Counted from the stretch's first letter, positions 1 through 9,430 are shown. The stretch: DNA of 64,000 nt from Litchfieldia alkalitelluris (GCF_002019645.1 NZ_KV917374.1:2492696-2556695); one strand, 5' to 3'. The notes: generated by a model not told the origin, from the sequence alone. Program-made: numbers and translations.

Positions 1-7
1 AATCAAA

Positions 8-44
8 GATGCATCACTTCTGTGTAAGTAGAAGTGATGCATCT
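8..44. terminator. Hairpin terminator downstream of yqfT
   Basis: A 14-bp perfect inverted repeat (GATGCATCACTTCT and its complement) surrounds an 8-base loop. Read on the minus strand it is followed by TTTGATT, so it fits as the terminator of the leftward yqfT gene. It could also serve a gene arriving from the left. Confidence 0.7.
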
Positions 45-86
45 TAAAAAGAGGATAATCATGTCTCATTTTCATTTTATCATTTC

Positions 87-350
87 TTATTTTGCAAATT
101 GATTAAATAGACTGTTTAATTGTCGCGCTACATCAGGACTTGTAACCTTCGCAATTTCTCTCAAAAGTTTTTTTCTTTCTTCTGCGTCAAAAATATCAAT
201 TTTCGTATCAGCTTTTGATCTTAAGTATTTTATTGCTTTTTGTGCCTGCGGTTTTGTTAATGGAATGTCATATTGGCTACTATAAGACAGAAGTTCATCA
301 ACAGTGAGAGTTTTGATCTTTTGATTGACGATTTTGTGATAAATATTCAT
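87..350 (-). CDS. yqfT: YqfT-like DUF2624 protein, 87 aa
   Basis: Small soluble protein of the DUF2624 family, resembling B. subtilis YqfT. Residues resemble the family core: a MNIYHKIVNQKI start, a helical middle, and an ITSP-like segment (VTSPDVARQ) near the C-terminus. The reading frame is open upstream for 22 more codons, but the ATG at 350 is preceded by AAGGAAGGTGG at 7 bases, so I chose it. It is divergent from the zinc transporter operon. No function is known to me for the family; assignment rests on resemblance and on the conserved neighbourhood. Confidence 0.8.
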   Translation of the reverse strand: MNIYHKIVNQKIKTLTVDELLSYSSQYDIPLTKPQAQKAIKYLRSKADTKIDIFDAEERKKLLREIAKVTSPDVARQLNSLFNQFAK

Positions 351-450
351 AGCATTTCCACCTTCCTTATTGTACTCTATGGAAATAGATGCAGTGATGT
401 GAAGATTTTCTATCATTTGATGAAGCGCAATTTTTATAAAGTAAATTCAC

Positions 451-480
451 TTTACAAAAGGGATAGAATTCCTGTATACT
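451..480 (+). promoter_or_regulatory. Sigma-A-type promoter of znuC-znuB-zur
   Basis: TTTACA at 451-456 and TATACT at 475-480 are separated by 18 bases, close to the SigA consensus. The pair sits 57 bases upstream of the znuC start with no other gene between. A possible Zur half-site follows directly. Confidence 0.6.
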
Positions 481-490
481 TCATTAATGA

Positions 491-513
491 TAAATCGTAA
501 CGGTTCTTAATTA
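491..513 (+). promoter_or_regulatory. Possible Zur operator
   Basis: AAATCGTAA at 492-500 matches one arm of the Bacillus Zur box (AAATCGTAATNATTACGATTT in my recollection). The second arm is degenerate (GGTTCTTAATT). It lies just downstream of the -10 element, a position where a repressor would block transcription. Because zur itself is the third gene, this would give autoregulation by zinc. Confidence 0.4.
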
Positions 514-536
514 ATAGAAAAAGTAAGGTGATATTT

Positions 537-1322
537 TTGAGCAAAGATCATCAAGGAATACTAGAAATATCGAATGTATCGTTTCGATATGAAGAACGGA
601 ATGTTCTTGAGAATATAAATATGAGTATTCCGAAAGGTGCTTTTCTAGGTTTGGTCGGTCCAAATGGTTCAGGGAAGTCGACATTGTTAAAATGCATCTT
701 GGGTCTTGTAAGACCGCAACAAGGGTCAATCAAGATTTTTGGAATAGAAAGCGCTAAATTTAAAGAAAAGCATAAAATAGGATTTGTTTCACAAAAGGCA
801 AACAGCTTTAATACTGGATTTCCTGCTACAGTATTTGAAGTGGTTTCAAGTGGTCTTACTTCTAAAATAGGTATGTTTCGTTTTCTCACTTTAGAAGACA
901 AAAATATGGTGAAAGAATCGATTGCTTCTGTTGGAATGTCGGAATTTATGTATCAAAATATAGGGGAATTGTCAGGTGGGCAACAACAACGTGTTTTTAT
1001 TGCGCGTGCACTTGTTAGTCAACCAGAATTGCTGATATTAGATGAGCCAACGGTTGGAGTGGATGCACAAACTGTTCAAAGTTTTTACAACTTACTAGAA
1101 GATTTAAATAAGCGATTAGGAATTACTCTTATTCTTGTTACCCATGATGTGGGAACGGTTAGTGACAAAGTCACACATGTTGCTTGCTTAAACAAACATT
1201 TACATTTCCATGGCAGTGCACACGAGTTTGATGAATTCAAAGAAAAGGATTTGTCTGAATTTTATGGTCATCATGTACATGTTATTACACATGATCATAG
1301 TCATGGAGGTCATCAGCATTGA
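537..1322 (+). CDS. znuC: Zinc ABC transporter ATP-binding protein ZnuC/AdcC
   Basis: ATPase of a high-affinity zinc importer, acting at the inner face of the membrane with ZnuB. Walker A is GPNGSGKS at residues 41-48, the ABC signature is LSGGQQQR, and Walker B is LLILDEPT. The C-terminal tail is His-rich ([17 protein letters not shown]), common in zinc proteins and possibly metal-binding. The frame opens at GTG 528, but AAGGTG at 525-530 is the ribosome site, so TTG 537 is the likely start (261 aa). It overlaps znuB by 4 bases. The binding protein ZnuA is not in this window. Confidence 0.92.
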   Translation: MSKDHQGILEISNVSFRYEERNVLENINMSIPKGAFLGLVGPNGSGKSTLLKCILGLVRPQQGSIKIFGIESAKFKEKHKIGFVSQKANSFNTGFPATVFEVVSSGLTSKIGMFRFLTLEDKNMVKESIASVGMSEFMYQNIGELSGGQQQRVFIARALVSQPELLILDEPTVGVDAQTVQSFYNLLEDLNKRLGITLILVTHDVGTVSDKVTHVACLNKHLHFHGSAHEFDEFKEKDLSEFYGHHVHVITHDHSHGGHQH

Positions 1323-2161
1323 TAACAGGACTGTTTCAATATGAGTTTTTACAAAATGCCTTTTTCACAGGAATTCTAATCGGTTTTATTGCTCCGTTAT
1401 TGGGTGTATTTATTGTTGTTAGACGATTATCCTTAATTGCAGATGCTTTAAGCCATGTAACCTTAGCAGGCATTGCAGCGAGTTTATTTTTAGAAAAAAA
1501 GTTAGGGTTTTTCCAAGGTCTAAATCCATTGTACATGGGTATGACCTTCTCTGTTATCGGCTCATTATTCATTGAACGATTAAGAATCGTCTACAAGCAT
1601 TATCAAGAGCTTGCAGTACCAATTATCCTCTCGGGAGGGATAGGTATTGGTGTCATCTTTATCTCACTTGCAGATGGCTTTAACACGGATTTATTTATGT
1701 ATTTATTCGGTAGTGTTAGTGCGGTAAGCAGGAGTGACTTGTGGACTGTTCTTGGGATTACAATCCTGGTTGTGTTAGTTGTATTTTTCTTATATAAGGA
1801 ATTATTTTTACTTTCATTTGATGAAGAACATGCAGTAGTGACAGGAGTACGTGCTAAATCACTTCATTTTCTATTTATCATTATTGTTGCGCTAGTGATT
1901 GCGGCATCGATGAGGATTGTCGGGATTTTACTTGTATCATCTTTAATGACTCTCCCGGTAGCTGCTAGTATGAGAATTGCAAAAGGGTTTAAACAAACGA
2001 TCTTTTTGTCAATCTTATTTGGAGAAATGTCTGTTATTATTGGTTTATTTTTATCCTATTACTTAGATTTAGCACCTGGTGGAACCATTGTCGTTCTAGC
2101 TGTATTCATTTTAATCGGCGCAATTTCATGGAAAAAGTGGTGGAGAGGAAGAGCTAAATGA
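1319..2161 (+). CDS. znuB: Zinc ABC transporter permease ZnuB/AdcB
   Basis: ABC-3 family permease, 280 aa, with about eight hydrophobic segments. It carries the family's conserved [20 protein letters not shown] region near residues 33-52. The TTG start at 1319 overlaps the znuC stop (TTGA), with GGAGGT at 1305-1310 as ribosome site. Its own stop overlaps the zur start (ATGA). These overlaps indicate translational coupling across the operon. Substrate could in principle be manganese, but the adjacent zur favours zinc. Confidence 0.92.
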   Translation: MITGLFQYEFLQNAFFTGILIGFIAPLLGVFIVVRRLSLIADALSHVTLAGIAASLFLEKKLGFFQGLNPLYMGMTFSVIGSLFIERLRIVYKHYQELAVPIILSGGIGIGVIFISLADGFNTDLFMYLFGSVSAVSRSDLWTVLGITILVVLVVFFLYKELFLLSFDEEHAVVTGVRAKSLHFLFIIIVALVIAASMRIVGILLVSSLMTLPVAASMRIAKGFKQTIFLSILFGEMSVIIGLFLSYYLDLAPGGTIVVLAVFILIGAISWKKWWRGRAK

Positions 2162-2568
2162 ATGTAACACAAGCACTTGAATTAATGAAGGAAAAAGGAT
2201 TCAAGCATACAGGTAAGAGGGAAGAGATGCTTGAAGTCTTTTCAAAGCAGGATAAATATTTAACCGCTAAAGATGTCCTAGATAACATGAAGGATGATTA
2301 TCCAGGCCTGAGTTTTGATACGATTTACCGTAATTTATCAACGTTTGTTGAACTTGGAATCTTAGAAAGCACTGAGCTATCTGGGGAAAAGCATTTTCGT
2401 TTTACATGTGCTACCAAGAAGCATCATCATCATTTCATCTGTTTAGACTGTGGTAAAACAAAGGAAATTGAATCATGCCCGATGGATGGGTTAGCTGAAA
2501 ACTTAAAAGGATATGAAATTTCCGGACATAAGTTTGAGATTTATGGAACCTGTCCACAGTGTATTTAA
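2158..2568 (+). CDS. zur: Zinc uptake repressor Zur (Fur family)
   Basis: Fur-family metalloregulator, 136 aa. The N-terminal winged helix includes [19 protein letters not shown]. The metal region has a HHHHF stretch followed by [14 protein letters not shown], and the C-terminus ends in CPQCI; the two CXXC pairs form the structural zinc site of the family. In B. subtilis Zur represses zinc uptake genes when zinc is sufficient. Here it is the last gene of the transporter operon it probably controls. PerR or Fur are the alternatives, but the operon context makes Zur much more likely. Confidence 0.9.
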   Translation: MNVTQALELMKEKGFKHTGKREEMLEVFSKQDKYLTAKDVLDNMKDDYPGLSFDTIYRNLSTFVELGILESTELSGEKHFRFTCATKKHHHHFICLDCGKTKEIESCPMDGLAENLKGYEISGHKFEIYGTCPQCI

Positions 2569-2573
2569 TAATA

Positions 2574-2620
2574 TCTAAAAAACCTTAGAATGAGTGTATA
2601 TCACTATCTAAGGTTTTTTT
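2574..2620 (+). terminator. Terminator after zur
   Basis: Inverted repeat AACCTTAGA...TCTAAGGTT followed by a run of T. It closes the znuC-znuB-zur operon. Confidence 0.85.
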
Positions 2621-2744
2621 ATGGTGAATAGGAAAGGTTGCTCAAGGCGCAGTGGCAACCATAATGAAGATTCGCGGCATAATGCAAAAGGTGTGCACCC
2701 CTTATGTATGAAGTGATTAAAGGCTCTCTATGAACTAGTTGCAG

Positions 2745-3050
2745 AAGCGAAAACAGGGAGAAAGTAAATCATAGGCCTTCTATGATTTAGTTGCTTGAGC
2801 GAAAACAAGGAGAAAGTGAATCATAATCCTCCTATGATCCAGTTGTCTGAGCGAAAACAGGGAGAAAGTAAATCATAGGCCTTCTATGATTTAGTTGCTT
2901 GAGCGAAAACAAGGAGAAAGTGAATCATAGGCCTTCTATGATCCAGTTGTCTGAGCGAAAAGAAGGAGAAAGTAAATCATAGGCCTTCTATGATTTAGTT
3001 GTCTGAGCGAGAACAGGTAGGAAGTAAACCATAGGCCTTCTATGTTGCAT
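2745..3050. repeat. Tandem array A: six 52-bp units
   Basis: GAGCGAAAACAGGGAGAAAGT-like segments start at about 2745, 2797, 2849, 2901, 2953 and 3005, a constant 52-base step. Each unit carries a short hairpin, typically ATCATAG-GCCTT-CTATGAT, followed by TTAGTTG. Units differ at a few positions, so the array is not a recent perfect duplication. A related element of about 1.5 units with the same right flank occurs at 39.24 kb. No open reading frame is conserved across the units. Confidence 0.85.
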
Positions 3051-3147
3051 TTGCTCCCAAATAGACGTATCTCCAAACCTAATTTTTCAGATAACTCCAA
3101 TGCTAATTAATTAGCACTATAGTGAATGAAAATGTGTGCTCCCATAT

Positions 3148-3290
3148 GTGGACTGAGCGGAGAGCCACTTGACTCCTGCGGGATATAGCGGTCACGTGAG
3201 ACCCCACAGGAGCTCAGGGAGCGACGAGGAGGCTCACGGACCGCCCCGCGGAAAGCAAGTTGATCGCAGCGATTGGAACTCCACAACCTA
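3148..3290 (+). repeat. Dispersed GC-rich repeat R1, copy a
   Basis: About 140 bp, far richer in G+C than its surroundings, running from GGACTGAGCGGAGAGCCACT to GGAACTCCACA. Internal complementary arms (CTCCTGCGGGAT, CCCCACAGGAG and others) allow folding. Other copies lie at 22.9, 28.4 and 32.5 kb. No gene is visible between zur and yqfW; array A and this repeat fill the gap. Confidence 0.8.
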
Positions 3291-3321
3291 ATTTATTTAC
3301 AGCGGAGACGCAAAATAAAAA

Positions 3322-3897
3322 CTATCTTGCTTCACCCTTATACCAATAATTCACCCAATCTCTAGCTTCTAACCAATTATTAACCCTCACGACGTTTTTT
3401 GGAATCGGTTCTTGATTATATGGTGTATTAAAAAGAATGACAGGTATATCACATTCCTCACTAATGTCACATGCATTATCATGCTTGTCCTCAAAAAAGA
3501 GGTCAACTCCATGTTTTTTAACCGCTGCTAATTTATTATGTGTTCCGATAAGTTCAATGTCGTGGTAATGAACAAGGTTTTCGTTAAACCAATCTTTTGT
3601 TATATCAAATAAGTGATTTCTTCGAGCGCTTATGTAAATCAATTCATGTGTATCTTTCCAGTCATTAATGACAGATTTAGCGTGTTCTGCTAATGGAGAA
3701 TTTCGATAGATAATTGGCTCTTTTTCATCCATCCAATTCCAAAATTGTTGCTCACTTATCCCCAATAAAGGCAACAAATTATATTCCTTCATATCATCAA
3801 GAGTAATACTCATATTAAAAGATTCGTTTATATATGGAACAAAGGTACTTGGACATGTTAATGTACCATCAATATCGATTCCGAACTTTTTACTCAT
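3322..3897 (-). CDS. yqfW: YqfW-like HAD-superfamily nucleotidase
   Basis: HAD hydrolase of 191 aa, resembling 5'(3')-deoxyribonucleotidase-type proteins. Motif I is GIDIDGTLT at the N-terminus, with the nucleophile Asp and the general acid Asp two residues on. ISARR is a motif II-like segment and LFFEDKHDNACDI supplies the acidic motif IV. The ATG at 3897 follows AAGGAGG at 8 bases, better than the upstream in-frame start. It is probably a phosphatase acting on nucleotides; the true substrate cannot be read from sequence. Confidence 0.8.
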   Translation of the reverse strand: MSKKFGIDIDGTLTCPSTFVPYINESFNMSITLDDMKEYNLLPLLGISEQQFWNWMDEKEPIIYRNSPLAEHAKSVINDWKDTHELIYISARRNHLFDITKDWFNENLVHYHDIELIGTHNKLAAVKKHGVDLFFEDKHDNACDISEECDIPVILFNTPYNQEPIPKNVVRVNNWLEARDWVNYWYKGEAR

Positions 3898-4049
3898 TTT
3901 AATTTCCTCCTTAAAGTACACAGATGATATAAGTTTATCATGATTACATTAATATTTCATTTAAAGAAAACATTAACAATCATATTCTACACGGAATTCA
4001 TCCATAATAATAAATGCTTCTAACCATTAAGGAAAGCGAGGGATTAAAC

Positions 4050-4442
4050 ATGGCAGAAGATAACAAACGTGTAGGAACTGACTATGATGAAAATCATGCG
4101 GTCGATCCGAATCTAGGTGCTAACACGTATTCGGACTATACCGAGGAAACAGCTGCTGAAGTGGTACCTCCGTTCACTCCGGTTGGTGAGAGAGAGCCCG
4201 TTAGAGAAATGAATAATGTGGAAGATAATACGGGTGTTGGTGGAGCTGGTCTAGGATGGTTAGCTCTTGCATTATCAATTATTTCACTATTTGTCATGCC
4301 TGTTCTTATGGGAGCAGCAGGCATTATCATTGGCTTTATTGCACGTAGAAGAGGTGCAACTGGGTTAGGAGCTTGGGCAATAGGTATTGGTGCTGTATCA
4401 ATTATTGTAGGCATCTTTATTCTCCCATTTTTCAGATTCTAA
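4050..4442 (+). CDS. yqfX: YqfX-like membrane protein (DUF4190-like)
   Basis: A 130-aa protein with an acidic hydrophilic N-terminal half (about 1-60) and two glycine-rich membrane segments (about 67-90 and 100-128) separated by a basic loop ARRRGATG. This layout fits DUF4190 and B. subtilis YqfX. The ATG at 4050 follows GCGAGGGA. It is an inner-membrane protein of unknown role. A strong terminator follows. Confidence 0.75.
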   Translation: MAEDNKRVGTDYDENHAVDPNLGANTYSDYTEETAAEVVPPFTPVGEREPVREMNNVEDNTGVGGAGLGWLALALSIISLFVMPVLMGAAGIIIGFIARRRGATGLGAWAIGIGAVSIIVGIFILPFFRF

Positions 4443-4459
4443 TATAACTATATAAGAAG

Positions 4460-4492
4460 CGGGGACCCCTAAAAAGGGTCCCTCTTTTAAAA
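4460..4492 (+). terminator. Terminator after yqfX
   Basis: GGGACCC-CTAAAAA-GGGTCCC hairpin followed by CTCTTTT. Confidence 0.75.
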
Positions 4493-4508
4493 TAAAGGTG
4501 GGGTTATT

Positions 4509-4715
4509 GTGGCTAATGAAACGGAAAATGCAAACATGAAGATCAATCAAACTTTAGAAGATAGTCAGATGAGAACAGAAGGACATGACATCGAGCAAAC
4601 TAATCAAAAGCTAAATGATGAGTTTTATGAAGGTAGTGACGAAGGTAGGGAAATTGCGCCTACATATATGAACAATAATACTCCTGCTATACGAATCAGT
4701 GGGAAACCTGAATAA
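4509..4715 (+). CDS. Small acidic hydrophilic protein, 68 aa
   Basis: I do not recognise a family. The GTG start at 4509 has AAGGTGGGG upstream. The product has no membrane segment or cysteine and is rich in Asn, Glu, Asp and Thr, so it looks soluble and perhaps disordered. It follows yqfX after a terminator. Small proteins of this kind are often sporulation-associated in Bacillaceae, but nothing here proves that. Confidence 0.55.
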   Translation: MANETENANMKINQTLEDSQMRTEGHDIEQTNQKLNDEFYEGSDEGREIAPTYMNNNTPAIRISGKPE

Positions 4716-4808
4716 ATAACAAAAGATGCGTTGGCCCACTTACTGTATTCTAGAGCGATTAAGCTTTGAACCAGAGAACTAATGGCGACAGAAGCTAGAA
4801 ACGATAGC

Positions 4809-4841
4809 AAAAAAGGCTGACGGAATAATCCGCCAGCCTGC
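4809..4841 (-). terminator. Terminator after ispG
   Basis: On the minus strand GGCTGGCGGA-TTAT-TCCGTCAGCC is followed by TTTTTT just past the ispG stop. Confidence 0.85.
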
Positions 4842-4844
4842 ATA

Positions 4845-5972
4845 TTATTTTGGTGTTACTTCAGCTTCTTGTTCTTGTTCTTCCAAAGCCTTTTTCGCAA
4901 AATATTCTTCAGCAATTTTATCGATTTCTTTCTTTAATTCCTCAACCATTGTTTCTTCAGGTACTTTACGCACAATTTTACCATGACGGAATAATAACCC
5001 TTCACCTCGAGCACCTGCAATCCCGATATCAGCTTCACGAGCCTCACCAGGTCCATTTACAGCACAACCGAGTACAGCAACTTTAATCGGTGCTTTAATG
5101 GTTGAAATGTATTCCTCAACATCATTTGCAATGCTGATTAAATCAATTTCAATTCGCCCGCAAGTTGGACATGAAATAAGTGTAGCAGCATTGGAAGAGA
5201 GACCAAAGGATTTAAGTAATTCACGAGCAACCTTTACTTCTTCAACAGGGTCAGCACTTAGTGAAATACGAACTGTGTTTCCAATTCCCTTGCTAAGAAT
5301 AGCACCAAGTCCTGCAGCACTTTTAACGGTACCTGCAAAAAGTGTCCCTGACTCTGTAATCCCTAAGTGTAATGGATAATCAAATGCTCTTGCAGCTTTG
5401 TCATAGGCTTCAATTGCAAGATTCACATCAGAGGCCTTCATTGAAACGATAATATCGTAAAAATCGAGATCTTCTAAGATTTTTATATGATGTAATGCAC
5501 TTTCGACCATTCCATCAGCAGTTGGGTAACCGTATTTTTCGATAATCCGTTTCTCTAAAGATCCGGCATTAACACCAATACGAATTGGAATGCCCTTAGC
5601 TTTCGCAGCATTTACAACAGCTTCGACTTTTTCTCTTCGTCCAATATTACCTGGATTAATACGAATTTTATCTGCTCCGCCTTCAATTGCCTTAAGAGCA
5701 AGCTTATAATCAAAATGAATATCAACAACTAAAGGAATGTTAATGCGCTTTTTAATTTCTGAAATAGCGTTTGCCGCTCTTTCATCAGGACATGCAACAC
5801 GAACGACTTGACATCCAGCTTCCTCTAGTCGCAAAATCTCAGCAACCGTTGCTTCGACATCATGTGTTTTTGTCGTAGTCATACTTTGGATTACTACTTC
5901 ATTATTTCCGCCGATTGTTAAATTTCCTACTTTAACTGGACGTGTTTTCGTACGATGAACAATTTCATTCAC
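4845..5972 (-). CDS. ispG: 4-Hydroxy-3-methylbut-2-enyl diphosphate synthase IspG (GcpE)
   Basis: Iron-sulfur enzyme of the MEP isoprenoid pathway. It reduces methylerythritol cyclodiphosphate to hydroxymethylbutenyl diphosphate. The 375-aa protein has the TIM-barrel N-terminal part ([20 protein letters not shown]) and the [4Fe-4S] ligands in SCPTCGR and CAVNGPGE. The GTG start at 5972 follows AAGGAGCG. The C-terminal tail is Glu/Gln-rich. It is monocistronic here, between small membrane-protein genes, as in B. subtilis. Confidence 0.95.
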   Translation of the reverse strand: MNEIVHRTKTRPVKVGNLTIGGNNEVVIQSMTTTKTHDVEATVAEILRLEEAGCQVVRVACPDERAANAISEIKKRINIPLVVDIHFDYKLALKAIEGGADKIRINPGNIGRREKVEAVVNAAKAKGIPIRIGVNAGSLEKRIIEKYGYPTADGMVESALHHIKILEDLDFYDIIVSMKASDVNLAIEAYDKAARAFDYPLHLGITESGTLFAGTVKSAAGLGAILSKGIGNTVRISLSADPVEEVKVARELLKSFGLSSNAATLISCPTCGRIEIDLISIANDVEEYISTIKAPIKVAVLGCAVNGPGEAREADIGIAGARGEGLLFRHGKIVRKVPEETMVEELKKEIDKIAEEYFAKKALEEQEQEAEVTPK

Positions 5973-6154
5973 GAATAATCGCTCCTTCTATGTTAACTAA
6001 AAAGGTTTATCAGTTTTTACTTGTTAAAATGTCTTAATATAAACCGACAACTTAAAGCAGATGTTACACCTGTATTAAGTTGCTTACGCTTTTCGCTTCT
6101 TCTGACATATTGTAACAGTGTAGATAGGAAATTGACAAGAAGCATGATTAAAAT

Positions 6155-6493
6155 TTAATAGGTCGGAATCTTATAAACTTGACCAATTTTTAATGAATTA
6201 GCCTTCACTCCTGGATTCAGTTCCTCAAAATCATTAATTATAGAAGATATTGATCTGTTAGAAGAATTCCCATCATTAAGACTTTCTACTAAAGAAAGGA
6301 GAGTATCTCCAGCCTTTATTTCAACCTCTTGATAAGGGAAGGAAGGTGATACTTCCTCGGCAGCTACTTCTACTGCTTGTTCCTCTACTATGTTATTCTC
6401 TCCTTTTGCAACAGGGAGAGTGCCAATTGATATGTCATGATAAATAATATACAAAATAAAGAAAAATATAATAAATCCACCCATTTTTTTCAT
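6155..6493 (-). CDS. yqfZ: YqfZ-like LysM protein with membrane anchor
   Basis: A 112-aa protein with one N-terminal membrane segment (about 5-22), an acidic linker, and a C-terminal LysM domain (VEIKAGDTLLSLVESLN through LKIGQVYKIPTY). LysM binds peptidoglycan, so the domain is probably outside the cell. B. subtilis yqfZ lies at the same place next to ispG. The start is preceded by GGGGG at 6-7 bases. A role in sporulation or wall biology is plausible but not shown. Confidence 0.75.
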   Translation of the reverse strand: MKKMGGFIIFFFILYIIYHDISIGTLPVAKGENNIVEEQAVEVAAEEVSPSFPYQEVEIKAGDTLLSLVESLNDGNSSNRSISSIINDFEELNPGVKANSLKIGQVYKIPTY

Positions 6494-6715
6494 AAAAAAG
6501 CCCCCTAGATTAGGATATCTTTATTCACGGCTCTTTTCTAATCAATAAAATTAGTTCCTTCTGCCTTCTTTTTATCTCTTAGAAAAATACCAGTACTCTT
6601 TGTTCAAGGTTGTTGGAATGTACGATAATCGCAATAAGATTTCTGCCTAAACACCTTATTATTCCAACATATGCTTGTCCAACTTATTTATGATAAAAAA
6701 CGATAAAATTAAATA

Positions 6716-6752
6716 AAAAAGCTCAGACTCATAAAAATGAATCCGAGCATCA
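6716..6752 (-). terminator. Terminator after the DUF1189 gene
   Basis: On the minus strand GCTCGGATTCAT-TTTT-ATGAGTCTGAGC is followed by TTTTTT. It overlaps no gene. Confidence 0.85.
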
Positions 6753-6759
6753 TCATTTG

Positions 6760-7527
6760 TTATTTCCGCCTCGGTATTTCCTTTAATACGAGATACATCA
6801 TAACAGTAACAATAAACCAGTTTAATAATCCAGAGAGAGGTACACTTATTTTTAAGGCATCCATAATGGCGAAAAACACGGTGGTAATTGTCATGCTATA
6901 AGCTGCTACCACCCATGTGTGACGATATTTTAAATTAAGGCGTAGAATGTTTCTAATGGCTAATCCGACGATACCAAGTATTGACACTTCAATAAACTTT
7001 ATCCCACTTGTGAAAATGTACATGATAGTCAACATTACTGGGACAATGATAGGCAATGAAGATTTTATCGAATCTATAAAGGAAGAAATATCGGTACTAG
7101 TTAAATTCATCCCTTCGAATAGGGCATATTCAATACTTTCAGATTGATAATTTGCGGAAATCACCATGCTTGTTGATAAAAAAGCGACTGCATTTTTATA
7201 ATTCTTCACATCATCAATAGAAACGGTATTTGTATCATCAATGATAATCACGTATTGACCTTGATCTGAAATAAAGGGCTCATCACTATTACTAATTAGT
7301 GAGCCATTATTTATTTCAAACCCCGGAAGATTTTTATCATTAAATGTAGCATCTAATGACCGTACCCCGTTATTAATATCAGTACTCATATAGATAGCAC
7401 TTGGTAATAGTGATAGAAAAGCTAGAAAAAACACATATAAGATCGTTTTTCCAATTCCTTGAAAACGAAATCGTGCAATATCCTTTGGTGAATAAAGACT
7501 TAAAATAAATTGCTTAAATATAGACAT
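6760..7527 (-). CDS. yqgB: DUF1189 membrane protein (YqgB-like)
   Basis: A 255-aa membrane protein beginning MSIFKQFILSLYSPKD, typical of DUF1189. One membrane segment lies near residues 27-47. A large extracytoplasmic region (about 50-150) follows, then a cluster of four segments to the C-terminus, which ends in a basic EIPRRK. The frame opens at 7545 but TAGG upstream of ATG 7527 and family length favour the shorter form. It lies where B. subtilis has yqgB. Function unknown. Confidence 0.7.
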   Translation of the reverse strand: MSIFKQFILSLYSPKDIARFRFQGIGKTILYVFFLAFLSLLPSAIYMSTDINNGVRSLDATFNDKNLPGFEINNGSLISNSDEPFISDQGQYVIIIDDTNTVSIDDVKNYKNAVAFLSTSMVISANYQSESIEYALFEGMNLTSTDISSFIDSIKSSLPIIVPVMLTIMYIFTSGIKFIEVSILGIVGLAIRNILRLNLKYRHTWVVAAYSMTITTVFFAIMDALKISVPLSGLLNWFIVTVMMYLVLKEIPRRK

Positions 7528-7610
7528 AAATAACCTACCCATCATTATTAATTCTACATAATTGTAGCTTTATGTTATGAAATATACAAGAACTGAACAA
7601 ATAAAATTCA

Positions 7611-7659
7611 TTTACAAAATCTTAATAATTAAGATAAAAATCTTTACAAAAATTTTACA
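7611..7659 (+). promoter_or_regulatory. PhoP-box-like direct repeats upstream of the Na/Pi cotransporter
   Basis: TTTACA at 7611, TTAATA at 7622, TTTACA at 7643 and TTTACA at 7654 sit in 10-11 base register, with a degenerate member at 7633. A TATATT -10-like element follows at 7667. The spacing is that of the Bacillus PhoP box, so phosphate starvation control is predicted. Confidence 0.55.
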
Positions 7660-7735
7660 CTGAGTTATATTTTTAAAGGTGTTTGTAGACTTATGTCGAA
7701 AAAAGAAATTAAATACATATGTAGGGGTTGAAACA

Positions 7736-9370
7736 ATGACAGAACTTGATATTCAGAAAATGATATTTGAGTTTGTTGGTGGACTCGGTATTTTCCTTTT
7801 TGGGATTAAATACATGGGTGATGGGTTACAAAAAACAGCTGGGGACAAGCTTCGAGATATTCTTGATCGTTTTACTACGAACCCATTAATGGGTGTACTA
7901 GCAGGTATTTTTGTAACAGTTCTATTACAAACAAGTAGCGGAACAACAGTTATTACGGTTGGACTTGTTAGTGCTGGTTTTATGAATTTAAAACAGGCAA
8001 TTGGTGTTATCATGGGTGCCAATATTGGTACAACAGTTACTGCATTCATTATTGGGATAAAAATCTCTGATTATTCCTTACCAATAATTGCTGTGGGAGC
8101 CATTCTATTGTTTTTCTTTAAAAATAAAAGAATTCATAACATAGGGCAATTAGTGTTTGGATTTGGTACTTTATTCCTGGGCTTAGAAATGATGGGTGAT
8201 GGGATGAAACCATTACGTGGACTTCAAGCCTTCCATGACTTAACAGTTACAATGAGTGACAATCCTATTCTTGGGGTTGTAATTGGAACAGTATTTACAG
8301 TTATTGTTCAAAGTTCAAGTGCAACGATAGGTATTTTACAAGAGCTTTTTGGGCAAGGATTAATTACTCAAGATGCAGCTTTACCTGTACTATTTGGAGA
8401 TAATATCGGTACGACAATTACAGCGGTATTAGCATCAATAGGTGCAACTGTTGCTGCGAGACGTGCTGCGTTAACACACGTTATTTTCAACCTTATAGGG
8501 ACAGCTATTTTCCTAATATTACTTACACCATTTAATTCACTTATCGGTATTATTAGAGAAAACCTTGGGTTAAATCCGGAAATGACGATTGCTTTTGCTC
8601 ATGGTATTTTTAATACGACAAACACAATACTACAGTTACCTTTCATTGCGGTCTTAGCTTATATTGTTACAAAGTTAATTCCTGGCGAAGATTCAGCAAT
8701 TGAATATAAAGCGAAGCATCTTGATCCGATGTTTATTGAACAATCTCCTTCTATTGCTTTAGGACAAGCAAAAGAAGAAGTAATCAGAATGGGTCAATTC
8801 GCATCAATTGGTTTGGAAGAATCAAATAACTATCTAAAAACGAGATCACAAAAACACGCTGATATGGGACTACAGTTAGAAGATGCAATTAATAACTTGG
8901 ATCGAAAGATTACCGATTATCTTGTGCGCTTATCTTCTGCTTCTCTTTCACAAGCAGAGTCTGAAGAACATTCAATCTTAATGGACACTGTTCGTGATAT
9001 TGAGAGAATTGGTGACCATTTTGAAAATGTAATTGAATTAGTTGATCATCAAGTAAACAATAAATTAAAGCTTACTGATGCTGCTATGCAAGATCTTGAA
9101 GACATGTTTGAACTTACAATTTCAACTGTTAAGCAGGCAATTAAAGCTCTTGAAGATAATGATAAAGCTGCAGCCCGCGAAGTTGTTAAAAAAGAAGATC
9201 AGATTGATAATATGGAACGTACACTACGTAAAAAGCACATCCTTCGATTAAATGAAGGAGAATGCACAGGACTTTCTGGCATTGTCTTTGTTGACATTAT
9301 CAGTAACCTTGAACGTGTTGGCGATCATGCAGTAAATATTGCTGAAGCTGTGTTAGGCGAAGAAAATTGA
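7736..9370 (+). CDS. Na/phosphate cotransporter family protein with PhoU-like tail
   Basis: A 544-aa protein of the NptA/YjbB type. The N-terminal half (about 10-310) is hydrophobic with two inverted Na/Pi-cotransporter repeats, shown by QTSSGTTVITVGL and the paired QSSSATIGIL. The C-terminal part (about 345-540) is soluble and helical with two PhoU-like segments (RDIERIGDHFENV and SNLERVGDHAVNI). Predicted activity is sodium-coupled phosphate movement, with the PhoU-like tail probably regulatory. The ATG at 7736 follows AGGGG. A PhoP-box-like repeat lies upstream, in agreement with a phosphate role. Confidence 0.85.
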   Translation: MTELDIQKMIFEFVGGLGIFLFGIKYMGDGLQKTAGDKLRDILDRFTTNPLMGVLAGIFVTVLLQTSSGTTVITVGLVSAGFMNLKQAIGVIMGANIGTTVTAFIIGIKISDYSLPIIAVGAILLFFFKNKRIHNIGQLVFGFGTLFLGLEMMGDGMKPLRGLQAFHDLTVTMSDNPILGVVIGTVFTVIVQSSSATIGILQELFGQGLITQDAALPVLFGDNIGTTITAVLASIGATVAARRAALTHVIFNLIGTAIFLILLTPFNSLIGIIRENLGLNPEMTIAFAHGIFNTTNTILQLPFIAVLAYIVTKLIPGEDSAIEYKAKHLDPMFIEQSPSIALGQAKEEVIRMGQFASIGLEESNNYLKTRSQKHADMGLQLEDAINNLDRKITDYLVRLSSASLSQAESEEHSILMDTVRDIERIGDHFENVIELVDHQVNNKLKLTDAAMQDLEDMFELTISTVKQAIKALEDNDKAAAREVVKKEDQIDNMERTLRKKHILRLNEGECTGLSGIVFVDIISNLERVGDHAVNIAEAVLGEEN

Positions 9371-9396
9371 ACCACTACTAATTAAACATATATAAT

Positions 9397-9430
9397 AGAT
9401 GCAAGGGAGTTATTCCTTGCATCTTTTTTT
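9397..9430 (+). terminator. Terminator after the Na/Pi cotransporter gene
   Basis: GATGCAAGG-GAGTTATT-CCTTGCATC followed by a T-run. Confidence 0.85.

Noticed and set aside
2745-3050. CRISPR array at the 52-bp repeats
   Set aside because: Units are contiguous tandem copies with no unique spacers, and no cas gene is present. The same holds for arrays B and C.
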